Translations under genes and position numbers: made by a program
DNA from: Gammaproteobacteria bacterium
GTDB taxonomy: Bacteria; Pseudomonadota; Gammaproteobacteria; Pseudomonadales; Pseudohongiellaceae
Length of the DNA stretch: 64,000 nt
Assembly: GCA_030832825.1 (NCBI GenBank)
Contig: JAURIJ010000004.1
Span: 1-64,000 of the forward strand
Direction: 5' to 3'
The notes under the pieces: generated by a model
What the model was told of the DNA's origin: nothing
Database searches by the model: none
What the model saw: only the letters and a program-made list of their open reading frames with translations
Part shown: positions 8,316-18,766 of the stretch, one piece after another
Position numbering within the stretch: position 1 is the stretch's first letter
How the letters are laid out: each line of letters starts with the position of its first letter

Positions 8316-9322
8316 TGCCCAGACGACGCAACGACTCCGATACCGATGCCTCGAGCATCGCCTTTCTCGACGTCATGTCCTGCGGATTCGGCGCGATGGT
8401 CCTGTTGCTGATCATCACCGACAGCACGCCGCCCGCCTCGATCGAGACTGCGCTGGTGCCGCAGGAAGCGCCGATCCTCGACCTGCAGCAGCAGCTGTTC
8501 GAGATCCGTGGCGAGACCACGGTGGTGAACCGGGATCTGAACTCCAAGCGCGAGCAGCTCTCGGCGTATCAGGAACGCATCGCCAATCTGCAGCGCGAGC
8601 TCTACGCCGTGCAGGGCCGCTACAACAGCTCCACCAGTGTGGCCGACGAGCGCATCGTCGAGGCGCAGCGCCTGGCCAGTGCCAAGCAGTCTCTCACCGC
8701 CGAGATGGAGCGTCTGCTGGGCCAGGAGTTCTCGCGGCGCAACAATCTGGTGGGTGGCATCCCGGTGGACAGCGAGTACATCATCTTCGTGATCGACACC
8801 TCGGGCAGCATGTTCCAGAACGCCTGGCCCAAGCTGTTGCAGACGGTCAATGACACGCTGGATGTCTATCCGGAGGTCAAGGGCATCCAGGTCATGAACG
8901 ACATGGGCGACTACATGTTCGACTCTTTCCGTGGCCAGTGGATCGGCGATTCGCCCGAGCAGCGCGCCGTCATCATGCGCACGCTGCGCAACTGGAGCCC
9001 GTTCAGCAACAGCAGTCCGGTGGAAGGCGTCACGGCGGCCATCAACACGTATTATCAGCCCGACCGCAAGATCAGCATCTACGTGATGGGTGACGACTTC
9101 CAGCCCGGCGGCTCCGTCACCCAGGTGCTGCGCACCATCGACCGGCTCAATGCCAAGGATGCCGACGGCAATCCGATGGTGCGCATTCATGCGGTTGGTT
9201 TTCCGGTCATCTTCGCGTTGGAACCGCGCTATCATCAGAGCGTCTACCGCTTTGCCAATCTGATGCGGGAGATGACCCAGCGCAATGGCGGGACCTTTGT
9301 AGGATTGAACAGTTTCGAATAG
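8315..9322 (+). CDS. Membrane-anchored VWA protein 2 with the same N-terminal helix signature
   Basis: 335 residues from ATG 8315, whose A is the last base of the previous stop (TGATG coupling). The N-terminus repeats the signature of its neighbour almost exactly: AFLDVMSCGFGAMVLLLII, with Asp19. A helical stalk at about 55-140 leads to a VWA domain with MIDAS D-T-S-G-S near residue 161 (FVIDTSGSMF) and a later Asp in YVMGDDFQPGG. The two VWA proteins share the N-terminal signature but differ in their VWA domains, so they may be two non-identical partners in one complex. An upstream TTG at 8306 is in frame but less likely as start. Confidence 0.87.
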   Translation: MPRRRNDSDTDASSIAFLDVMSCGFGAMVLLLIITDSTPPASIETALVPQEAPILDLQQQLFEIRGETTVVNRDLNSKREQLSAYQERIANLQRELYAVQGRYNSSTSVADERIVEAQRLASAKQSLTAEMERLLGQEFSRRNNLVGGIPVDSEYIIFVIDTSGSMFQNAWPKLLQTVNDTLDVYPEVKGIQVMNDMGDYMFDSFRGQWIGDSPEQRAVIMRTLRNWSPFSNSSPVEGVTAAINTYYQPDRKISIYVMGDDFQPGGSVTQVLRTIDRLNAKDADGNPMVRIHAVGFPVIFALEPRYHQSVYRFANLMREMTQRNGGTFVGLNSFE

Positions 9323-9357
9323 ACCTTCACCACGACCATGTCGTCAAGAGAGGCACG

Positions 9358-10017
9358 ATGTTCGCAGTCACGGGGAACAGGAAGACGTCCGGCACGCGCT
9401 CGTGGCGGGCGCTGCTGCTGGTGGGCGTGCTTGCCCTGCTGAGCGCCTGCGGGGCCAGCTCGCTGGTGGTGGAGGGCAGCTATCCCACGCCGGCGGTGCG
9501 CAAGATACCGCTCTCCCTCGGCCTGTATTTGAGCGAGGATCTGCGCAATTTCCTCTACATCGAGTACACCGAGACTGGCGCGGAAGAATACCGGGTGTCC
9601 AGCGGTCAGACACACGTGCAGATGTTCAGCACCCTGCTGCCCGCCATGTTCGAGCAGGTGCAGGTGCTCGAGTCCATGGACGCCGCCCCCGGCGCCGGGG
9701 TGGATGCCGTGTTCGCCCCCAGCATCGAGGAATTCCAGCTGGCCCTGCCGCAGAAGACGCGGCTCGATTCCTATGAAGTCTGGGTGAAGTACAACATGCG
9801 TCTGCTGGGCCCGGACGGCGCGTATATCGCAGACTGGGTGCTCACCTCCTATGGCAAGACGTCGATGGAAGGGCTGCTCAGTGTCGAGGGCGGCATCAAC
9901 GAGGCCACGGTGAGCGCGCTGCGCGATCTGGCCTCCAATTTCGCCCTGAGTTTCGGTGCCGTGCCTGAAGTGCGGGACTGGCTGGCAAGCAGGCAGAACG
10001 TGGTGAGCAATCAATAG
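9358..10017 (+). CDS. Outer-membrane or periplasmic lipoprotein, unknown family
   Basis: 219 residues. A basic N-terminus and hydrophobic core end in the lipobox LLSAC, with Cys31 as the predicted lipidated residue. The mature part alternates strands and helices (LGLYLSEDLRNFLYIEY ... VWVKYNMRLLGPDGAYIADW), a pattern seen in small transport-associated lipoproteins such as the ABC auxiliary lipoprotein type, but I cannot place it in a family. It starts 35 bases after the second VWA gene and is probably co-transcribed. The residue after Cys is Gly, not Asp, which is compatible with outer-membrane sorting. Confidence 0.8.
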   Translation: MFAVTGNRKTSGTRSWRALLLVGVLALLSACGASSLVVEGSYPTPAVRKIPLSLGLYLSEDLRNFLYIEYTETGAEEYRVSSGQTHVQMFSTLLPAMFEQVQVLESMDAAPGAGVDAVFAPSIEEFQLALPQKTRLDSYEVWVKYNMRLLGPDGAYIADWVLTSYGKTSMEGLLSVEGGINEATVSALRDLASNFALSFGAVPEVRDWLASRQNVVSNQ

Positions 10018-10070
10018 GTTTTCCGGGTGACACAGGTGGATCTGCCCGCAGAGGCAGGCGAGAGGCGGTT

Positions 10071-10739
10071 ATGACTACCAGCAAATTCGTCCGGCAGGGA
10101 TTTCCACTCTGGCTTCTGGCAGTGCTGCTGACGGCCTGCACGACCACGACGGTCGATGAGTTCCGCCAGGGCGAGACGGGCATCGAATCCCACGAGGCCA
10201 TCGTGATCCTGGGCCGCCGTCAGGGCAGCACCTACGAAACCCGCGAGGAATTCGTCAATTGCGTGGGCGAACGCGTTTCCCGTGGCAGCGGTGCCATCCG
10301 CGTGATCCCCGAAAAGGAATTCGTCGACTCGCTCTTTCCCTGGTTCGAACCCCGCACGGCGCCGCTACGCACCAGTGATCTGCAGGCGTTGATGGAAGAG
10401 CAGGTGGTGGCGGACAAGATCGAGGAATACGGCGTGCGCTACATCGTATGGGTGGATGGCCAGACCGAGACCACCAACCGCACCGGCTCCATTTCCTGTG
10501 CCGTCGGGCCTGGCGGCGGGGGCTGTTTCGGCTTCGGCTCCTGGGAGGATGACGCCAATTTCGATGCCCGCGTGTGGGACGTGTCGTCCTTCGCCAACGT
10601 CGGCACCATCAGCACCGATGCCACCGGCCAGTCCTATGTGCCGGCGGTGGTGGTGCCCATTCCCCTGATCGCGCGGGTGGAAGCCAATGCCTGCAGCAGC
10701 CTGGCCACGCAGCTGCAGCAGTTCGTCAACGGCGATTGA
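10071..10739 (+). CDS. Second lipoprotein of the operon, unknown family
   Basis: 222 residues. A signal peptide with lipobox LLTAC gives Cys23 as the predicted lipid attachment site, followed by Thr residues. The mature protein has the segment EAIVILGRRQGSTYETREEF, two Cys in the middle (ISCAVGPGGGGCFGFG) that could form a disulfide, and a C-terminal helix. I do not recognise the family. It lies between the first lipoprotein and the M48 protease on the same strand with short gaps, so a role in the same envelope complex is likely. Confidence 0.78.
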   Translation: MTTSKFVRQGFPLWLLAVLLTACTTTTVDEFRQGETGIESHEAIVILGRRQGSTYETREEFVNCVGERVSRGSGAIRVIPEKEFVDSLFPWFEPRTAPLRTSDLQALMEEQVVADKIEEYGVRYIVWVDGQTETTNRTGSISCAVGPGGGGCFGFGSWEDDANFDARVWDVSSFANVGTISTDATGQSYVPAVVVPIPLIARVEANACSSLATQLQQFVNGD

Positions 10740-10761
10740 TCGTCTCAGCAGCAGGTGAGCC

Positions 10762-12243
10762 ATGAACAAGTCCTTCCCCGCCATGCGTGGTGTCCGTGCC
10801 CTGAGTCTCGTGCTGGCCGGCCTCTTCGTGCTGGAGTCCTGCGCCGTGAACCCGGCCACCGGCCAGGGCAATCTGGTGATGATGTCCGAGAAGCGCGAGC
10901 TGGAGATCGGTCTGGAGGAGCACAACAAGGTTCTGCAGACCATGCCGGTCATGCAGGACCCGGAGCTCACCGCCTATGTCAACGAAGTCGGCCGGCGCCT
11001 GGCGGCCGTGAGTCACCGGCCTGATCTGCCCTTCACCTTCACCGTCATCGACAGCCCCGAGATCAACGCCTTCGCGCTGCCGGGCGGCTATGTCTACATC
11101 AACCGCGGGCTCATGGCCTACCTGAATTCCGAGGCGGAACTGGCGGCCGTGCTGGGCCACGAGATCGGTCACATCACCGCGCGGCATGCCGTGCAGCAGC
11201 AGTCCAGCGGACGGCTCGCCAACATCGCCACCGGCGTGGGCGGCATCGTGGCGGCTGTCGCCACCGGCAGTGGCTACATCGGCTCGCAGATCATGGACAT
11301 CGGTTCCGTCTGGGCGCAGGCCGGGCTGAGCGGGTTCGGGCGGGAACACGAGCTGGAGGCCGACACTCTGGGCGCCGAGTACGTGCTGAAGGCGGGCTAT
11401 GACCCGCAGGCCGTCATCAAGGTGGTGACGGTGCTCAAGAACCAGGAAGACTTCAACACCAAGGTGGCGAACCAGCAGCCGAGTTACCACGGCCTCTTCG
11501 CCACCCACCCGCGCAATGACACGCGCTTGCAGGAGGCCATCGCCAGTGTGGGTGCGCTGCCGGAATCCTCGGCCACGCTGCTGGATGACACGCGCTTTCG
11601 CGCCGAAATGGACGGGCTGGTGGTGGGCGAGAGCCAGGCCACCACGGGCACCGAGGCCCGCAATCGCTACTACCAGACGCTGCTCGGCTACACCATGGTG
11701 TTCCCCGATGGCTGGACGCTGAACGAGACGCCCACCACGGTGTCGAGCAGCAGTGCCGAGGGCACGGCCAGCCTGCGCGTGGAGGTGCAGCGCATGCAGG
11801 AGAACAAGGAGCCGCGGCTGTACATCCGGGACAATCTGGGCATCGCCAATCTGCAGAAATCCGAGCCGCTGGAGCAGTTCCGCCTGCAGGGCTACACCGG
11901 CACTGCCGAGAAGGACGGTCGCCTGCAGCGCATTGCCGTGATCTACATGGGGCCGCGTGTGTTCACCTTCACGGGCGAGATCACCGACGCCACCCAGGCC
12001 GAGGCGCTGGATGCCCAGCTGCTGACAGCCATTCGCAGCTTCCGCGCCATCCAGACCAACGAGCGCTTCGCAGGCAACGAGAGTCGCCTGCGTTACGTGC
12101 AGGTGGGCGATGGCTTCAGTTGGGCGGCGCTGGCGCGCATCAGCCCCGTGGGCAATTACCCGGAGGAAACCCTGCGCCTGCTCAACGGCTATTACCCGAC
12201 GGGCAACCCGGAAACCGGCAGCTGGATCAAGATTGTGGAGTGA
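10762..12243 (+). CDS. M48 family metalloprotease lipoprotein with LysM-like C-terminus
   Basis: 493 residues. The lipobox VLESC puts the lipidated Cys at 27. The zinc motif HEIGH (His133, Glu134, His137) is followed by GREHELEADTLGAEYV, which supplies the third zinc ligand as in BepA/YfgC and LoiP-type M48 proteases. The C-terminal ~60 residues resemble a LysM or LysM-like fold (RYVQVGDGFSWAALARI ... LRLLNGYYPTGN), which would bind the cell wall. M48 lipoproteins typically handle outer-membrane protein quality control. Its place at the end of the envelope operon suggests a processing or surveillance role there, but it could also act alone. The stop is 3 bases from the convergent uup stop. 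Confidence 0.9.
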   Translation: MNKSFPAMRGVRALSLVLAGLFVLESCAVNPATGQGNLVMMSEKRELEIGLEEHNKVLQTMPVMQDPELTAYVNEVGRRLAAVSHRPDLPFTFTVIDSPEINAFALPGGYVYINRGLMAYLNSEAELAAVLGHEIGHITARHAVQQQSSGRLANIATGVGGIVAAVATGSGYIGSQIMDIGSVWAQAGLSGFGREHELEADTLGAEYVLKAGYDPQAVIKVVTVLKNQEDFNTKVANQQPSYHGLFATHPRNDTRLQEAIASVGALPESSATLLDDTRFRAEMDGLVVGESQATTGTEARNRYYQTLLGYTMVFPDGWTLNETPTTVSSSSAEGTASLRVEVQRMQENKEPRLYIRDNLGIANLQKSEPLEQFRLQGYTGTAEKDGRLQRIAVIYMGPRVFTFTGEITDATQAEALDAQLLTAIRSFRAIQTNERFAGNESRLRYVQVGDGFSWAALARISPVGNYPEETLRLLNGYYPTGNPETGSWIKIVE

Positions 12244-12246
12244 GCG

Positions 12247-14163
<1,917 letters not shown>

Positions 14164-14277
14164 GAAGGCATCCAGAGGGGTGAGGGCAGGGAAGGGCGCG
14201 GTTGGTAATTGGTGCCGCGCAGTATAAACTCGTTGCCACTTTCAGGACAGCGACAGACCGGGTGCGGGAGACAGACC

Positions 14278-14832
14278 ATGAGCTTCGTGACAGGCTCGAC
14301 GACACTGGCCAGAGCGCCCGGCACGCCAGTCTACCTGCCCGGCCTGCTGGCCGCGCTGTGTGCCACAGGGCATCTCGCAGAGGACACGGCACAGCACCTG
14401 CTGACCCAGCGCCGGGATCGCGAGGCCGTGCGCAAACCCGTCCTCGCCTGGCTCGCCGAACAGAATCTCACAGATTTGGCGACTCCACACCGCTTCCCCG
14501 CAGTACTGATTGCCTGCGCCGAGCCGTGGACTCATGTCGAGCCAATCCGCTTAAAAGAGAACGTAAGATTCAGAATGGCGGGTTTGTTCTACACTTTCTA
14601 TTCCCTGCCAGAAAGGGTGACGAGTAAAGTTACCAGTTGCCCGAAGATCCTGGGGCGAAAGCATGGCGCCGTGACGCTCCGTACCCTGTCCTTCACGCAT
14701 CAGAACCATCAGGAACCCCGAGAGAGACCATGCTGGATATCACGCTCTTCCCCTCCGCCATCGCCGCCATTCTGGAACGCTACTGGCAACGTCTGTGTGA
14801 AACGGAAGCCAGCGCTGCCGAGCCGCGTCTGA
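14278..14832 (+). pseudogene. Possible relic of a PilB/GspE-type N-terminal (MshEN-like) domain
   Basis: The 566 bases between uup and glnE contain an open frame from ATG 14278 with a good ribosome-binding site (GGGAGA). Its residues ~18-68 (VYLPGLLAALCATGHLAEDT, then RRDREAVRKPVLAWLAEQNL) resemble the first helices of type IV pilus or type II secretion ATPases, where a ligand-sensing MshEN domain begins. After about residue 75 the resemblance stops, and the frame runs on into glnE in a different reading frame. It could be a broken pilB-like start or a short unrelated protein. A TATAAA box lies at 14223-14228. The rest of this gap (14164-14277) holds only promoter-like sequence. Confidence 0.28.
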
Positions 14833-17678
14833 GCACGCTGGCGCAGCAGGACCCGGTGTTCGGCCGCCAGCTGCTGCAGCTTTGGAGTGCCAGCGACTAT
14901 GCGGCCACGCTCTGTGTGCAGACGCCCAGCCTGCTGCTCGATCTCATCGCGCGCGGCGAACTGCAGCGGGCTGACAAGCACGATTACCATGACGAGCTGG
15001 CGGAGCGCCTGCACCTGCTCGATCGCGTTGACCCTGCCGAACAGGACGCTGTGTTAAAACGGGAGCTGCGGCGCTATCAGCAGGCGCAGATGCTGCGCAT
15101 CCTGTGGCGCGATGTCTGCGTGCAGGCCGACGTGCAGCAGATCTGCGCCGAGATCTCCAGCCTGGCCGCCGCCCAGCTCGACAATGCCCTGCGCGTGCTG
15201 CACGGCTGGGCCGTGCGGCAGTGGGGCGAACCCATCGGCGAGCGCAGCGGTGCGCCCCAGCAGCTGATCGTGCTGGGCATGGGCAAGCTCGGCGCCCACG
15301 AACTGAATCTGTCCTCGGACATCGACCTGATCTTCGCCTTTCCCGAAGGGGGAGAGACCCGTCGCGCGTCTGGCGAACCGCTGCACAATCAGCAGTTCTT
15401 CATGCGCCTGGGGCAACGCCTGATCGACGCGCTGGACACGGTGACCAGCGACGGCTTCGTCAATCGCGTCGACATGCGGCTGCGGCCCTATGGCAGCGAA
15501 GGCGCGCTGGTGTGCAGCTTCGACGCCATGGAGAACTACTACCAGAACCAGGGACGTGACTGGGAGCGTTACGCGCTGATCAAGGCCCGCGTCGTCGCGG
15601 GCGACCTGGCAGAAGGGCAGGAGCTGCTGCAGCGTCTGCGCCCCTTTGTGTATCGCCGTTATCTGGACTTCTCGGCCTTCGAGGCCCTGCGCGACATGAA
15701 GCGGCAGATCAACAAGCAGGTGCGGCGCAAGGGCCTGGCCACCGACATCAAGCTCGGGCCGGGCGGCATTCGCGAAGTGGAATTCATCGTGCAGGCGCTG
15801 CAGCTGGTGCACGGCGGGCGCGACCGCCGCCTGCAGGAAGCCTCGCTCTACAAAGCGATGGCCGTGCTGTGCGACAACGACTACCTGCCGGCGCAGGCCG
15901 TCAGCGAGCTGCGCGGGGCCTATGCCTTCCTGCGCTCGCTCGAGCACAAACTGCAGGGGCTGGCGAACAAGCAGACCCAGCAACTGGTCAGCGACCCGTT
16001 GGAGCAGCAACGCGTGGCACTGGCCATGGGCTTTGCCGACTGGCCCGCACTGCTCACGGCGCTGGACGTGCACCGCGTGCGCGTGCGCCAGCACTTCGCG
16101 GCAGTGATCCATGCGGAGGACGAAGACAAGCCCGCGGCGCAGGCTCTGGAAGACACCGACTGGGGCAATCTGTGGCGCGAGGAGATGAGCCGCAGTGCGG
16201 CCGAAGCTTTCCTGCAGCAGCACGCCTTCGAGGCCCCGGAGAAATCCGTCAGCCAGATCGAGACCTTCCGCCGCGACAAGAGCTTCCTGATGCTGCCCGC
16301 CGAGAGCCGGCAGCGCTTCGAGCGCTTCATGCCGGTGCTGCTGCATGCCGTCGCGCATTCGGGAACGCCCAGTCTGGCCTTCGAGCGTGTGCTGGTGCTG
16401 ATCAGCGCCGTGAGCCGGCGCACGGCCTATCTGGTGCTGCTGCTGGAGAATGCCCACGCCCTGCGCGAGGTGGTGCAGCTGTGCACCGCGAGCCCCTTCG
16501 TCACCGAGTTTCTCAGCAAGCACCCTGTGCTGCTGGACGAGCTGCTGGATGGCATCGACCAGCCGCCGGTGAAGCAGGTGCTGCAGGCCGAACTGGCGCA
16601 GCAGCTGCTGCGCATCGAGCCGGACAACTTCGAAGAGCAGATGGAGACCCTGCGCTACTTCAAGCAGTCGCACACCCTGCAGGTGGCGGCGGCGCAGATC
16701 AGCGGCCGGCTGACGGTGATGAAGGTCAGCGACTACCTGACCTTCACGGCCGAGGCGATCCTCGAACAGGTGCTGGCCCTGAGCTGGCAGTTCCTGGTGC
16801 GCAAGCATGGCTATCCGCGCAACACCCGGGGTCGGCATGGCGAGATGGATTTCGTGGTCATCGGCTACGGCAAGCTGGGCGGCATCGAGCTGAGCTACAT
16901 CTCCGATCTGGACCTGGTGTTCCTGCATGACGGCGCGCTGGACCAGGACACCGAGGCCGGGCAGGGCCAGCGCAGCATCAACAGCCGCGAGTTCTACACC
17001 CGGCTGGCGCAGCGCGTGATCATGATGCTGGGCACCTACACCGTGTCGGGCAAGCTCTACGAGGTGGACATGCGGCTGCGCCCCTCCGGCGAATCCGGCC
17101 TGCTGGTCAGCTCCATGGAGGCCTTCGCCTCGTACGAGCGCGACGAGGCCTGGACCTGGGAACATCAGGCCCTGGTGCGGGCGCGCGCGGTGGCGGGCAG
17201 CAAGGCGCTGCACGAGCACTTCGACCGGCTGCGCGCGCAGACCCTGGGCAAGGTGCGCGACCGCCTGGCACTGGCGCGGGAAGTCACGGCCATGCGTCAG
17301 CGCATGCGCGACGAGTTCGCGAAGAAGCCGGCGGCCGAGCGGGAGAAACTCTCCTTCGTCATCAAGCAGGGGCGGGGCGGCATCGTCGACATCGAATTCA
17401 TGGTGCAGTACCTGGTGCTCGCCCATGGGGCCGAGTATCCCACGCTGCTGACCTGGCCCGACAACGTGCGCATCCTGGAAACCGCGCACGACTGCGGCCT
17501 GCTGAGCACGGCGCAGTTCCGTCTGCTCACCGATGCCTATCTGGCGCTGCGCTCGTCCCTGCATCAATTCGCGCTGGAGCACCGCGACAGCGAGGAGACC
17601 CCCCACAGCCTCGCCGAGTATCAGCTTGCCGTGGCTGACGTCTGGGACGCGATGTTCGCCGACGTGGTGGCCGCATGA
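14730..17678 (+). CDS. glnE: Bifunctional glutamine synthetase adenylyltransferase/adenylyl-removing enzyme
   Basis: 982 residues from ATG 14730, close to the usual ~950. It attaches or removes AMP on glutamine synthetase in response to PII signals. Both nucleotidyltransferase domains show the G-x-G-K-x-G-x-x-E-L-x-x-x-S-D-x-D-L motif: GMGKLGAHELNLSSDIDL in the N-terminal half and GYGKLGGIELSYISDLDLVF in the C-terminal half. An upstream TTG (14637) is in frame but lacks support. The gene overlaps waaF by 4 bases (ATGA). In Pseudomonas, as I recall, ilvE lies between glnE and waaF; it is absent here. Confidence 0.96.
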   Translation: MLDITLFPSAIAAILERYWQRLCETEASAAEPRLSTLAQQDPVFGRQLLQLWSASDYAATLCVQTPSLLLDLIARGELQRADKHDYHDELAERLHLLDRVDPAEQDAVLKRELRRYQQAQMLRILWRDVCVQADVQQICAEISSLAAAQLDNALRVLHGWAVRQWGEPIGERSGAPQQLIVLGMGKLGAHELNLSSDIDLIFAFPEGGETRRASGEPLHNQQFFMRLGQRLIDALDTVTSDGFVNRVDMRLRPYGSEGALVCSFDAMENYYQNQGRDWERYALIKARVVAGDLAEGQELLQRLRPFVYRRYLDFSAFEALRDMKRQINKQVRRKGLATDIKLGPGGIREVEFIVQALQLVHGGRDRRLQEASLYKAMAVLCDNDYLPAQAVSELRGAYAFLRSLEHKLQGLANKQTQQLVSDPLEQQRVALAMGFADWPALLTALDVHRVRVRQHFAAVIHAEDEDKPAAQALEDTDWGNLWREEMSRSAAEAFLQQHAFEAPEKSVSQIETFRRDKSFLMLPAESRQRFERFMPVLLHAVAHSGTPSLAFERVLVLISAVSRRTAYLVLLLENAHALREVVQLCTASPFVTEFLSKHPVLLDELLDGIDQPPVKQVLQAELAQQLLRIEPDNFEEQMETLRYFKQSHTLQVAAAQISGRLTVMKVSDYLTFTAEAILEQVLALSWQFLVRKHGYPRNTRGRHGEMDFVVIGYGKLGGIELSYISDLDLVFLHDGALDQDTEAGQGQRSINSREFYTRLAQRVIMMLGTYTVSGKLYEVDMRLRPSGESGLLVSSMEAFASYERDEAWTWEHQALVRARAVAGSKALHEHFDRLRAQTLGKVRDRLALAREVTAMRQRMRDEFAKKPAAEREKLSFVIKQGRGGIVDIEFMVQYLVLAHGAEYPTLLTWPDNVRILETAHDCGLLSTAQFRLLTDAYLALRSSLHQFALEHRDSEETPHSLAEYQLAVADVWDAMFADVVAA

Positions 17679-18766
17679 CTCGTCGCATCCTGATCGTGGG
17701 GCCGTCCTGGGTGGGCGACATGGTGATGGCGCAGGCCCTCTTCATCAGCCTGCAGGACGACGCGCGTGCGGCGGGCACCGAGCTGGCCATCGACGTGCTG
17801 GCGCCGGCCTGGAGTCGGCCGCTGCTGGAACGCATGCCCCAGGTGCGGCGCGCCATCGACCTGCCGTTCCGGCATGGCGAGCTGAATCTGGCGGGCCGCT
17901 ATCGGCTCGGGCACTCGCTGCGCAAGCAGGGCTACGAGCAGGTGATCGTGCTGCCCAATTCCTTCAAGTCCGCCCTGCTCACGCTGTTCGTGCGCGGTGC
18001 CCGGCGCACCGGCTGGCGGGGCGAGGCCCGCGGCCTGCTGCTCAATGATGTGCGCGACCTGGAGCGTGCGGCGCTGCCGCTGATGGTGCAGCGCTTCGTG
18101 GCGCTGGGGCGTGCGCCTGAAGCGCCGCTGCCCGTGCCTCTGCCGCGCCCGCAGCTGGTGACACGGCCGCAGGATGTCGCGGCGGCGCTGGAGGCCCTCG
18201 GGCTGTCGCAGGAACGGCCGGTGCTGGTGATCTGCCCGGGCGCCGAGTTCGGCGATGCCAAGCAGTGGCCCGCCGAACACTATGCCGCCGTCTGTGCCGA
18301 GCGCATGGCTGCCGGCTGGCAGGTGTGGGCCCTGGGCTCGGCGAAGGACGCCACGGTGGCCGCGCAGATCCGCGCGCGGCTGCCCGACGCCGCCCACGCC
18401 CACTGGCATGATCTGACCGGGCGCACCTCGCTGGCGCAGGCCATCGACGTGATGTCACTGGCCACGGCCGTGCTGAGCAATGACTCCGGTCTCATGCACG
18501 TCGCGGCCGCCCTCGGCCGCCCGATCGTGGCGCTGTACGGCTCGACGTCCGCCGACTTTACGCCGCCCCTGGCCGATAACGTACAATTGCTGGCCATTGA
18601 CCTGGCCTGCCGCCCCTGTTTCAAACGCACCTGCCCGCTGCAGCACAAACGCTGTCTCGTGGACCTCTCGCCCGCCCTGGCGCTGAGCGCGCTGGAACGG
18701 GTCGTGGCCGCCGGCGCCAGCCCAATCACCTCTGCCGGGGAGCCCAACGCAACTTGCGCGTCCTGA
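17675..18766 (+). CDS. waaF: ADP-heptose:LPS heptosyltransferase II
   Basis: 363 residues, GT9 family. It begins RRILIVGPSWVGDMVMAQAL and has the C-terminal sugar-nucleotide motif NDSGLMHVAAALGRPIVALY followed by GSTS. WaaF adds the second heptose to the inner core of LPS on the cytoplasmic face of the inner membrane. It overlaps glnE by 4 bases and the waaC frame by 13 bases, so it belongs to a tightly packed core operon. Two Cys pairs near the end (CRPCFKRTCPL) are usual for WaaF. Confidence 0.95.
   Translation: MTRRILIVGPSWVGDMVMAQALFISLQDDARAAGTELAIDVLAPAWSRPLLERMPQVRRAIDLPFRHGELNLAGRYRLGHSLRKQGYEQVIVLPNSFKSALLTLFVRGARRTGWRGEARGLLLNDVRDLERAALPLMVQRFVALGRAPEAPLPVPLPRPQLVTRPQDVAAALEALGLSQERPVLVICPGAEFGDAKQWPAEHYAAVCAERMAAGWQVWALGSAKDATVAAQIRARLPDAAHAHWHDLTGRTSLAQAIDVMSLATAVLSNDSGLMHVAAALGRPIVALYGSTSADFTPPLADNVQLLAIDLACRPCFKRTCPLQHKRCLVDLSPALALSALERVVAAGASPITSAGEPNATCAS

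Noticed and set aside
15054-17606. 850-residue minus-strand frame opposite glnE
   Set aside because: Same reason; glnE motifs are unambiguous on the plus strand.
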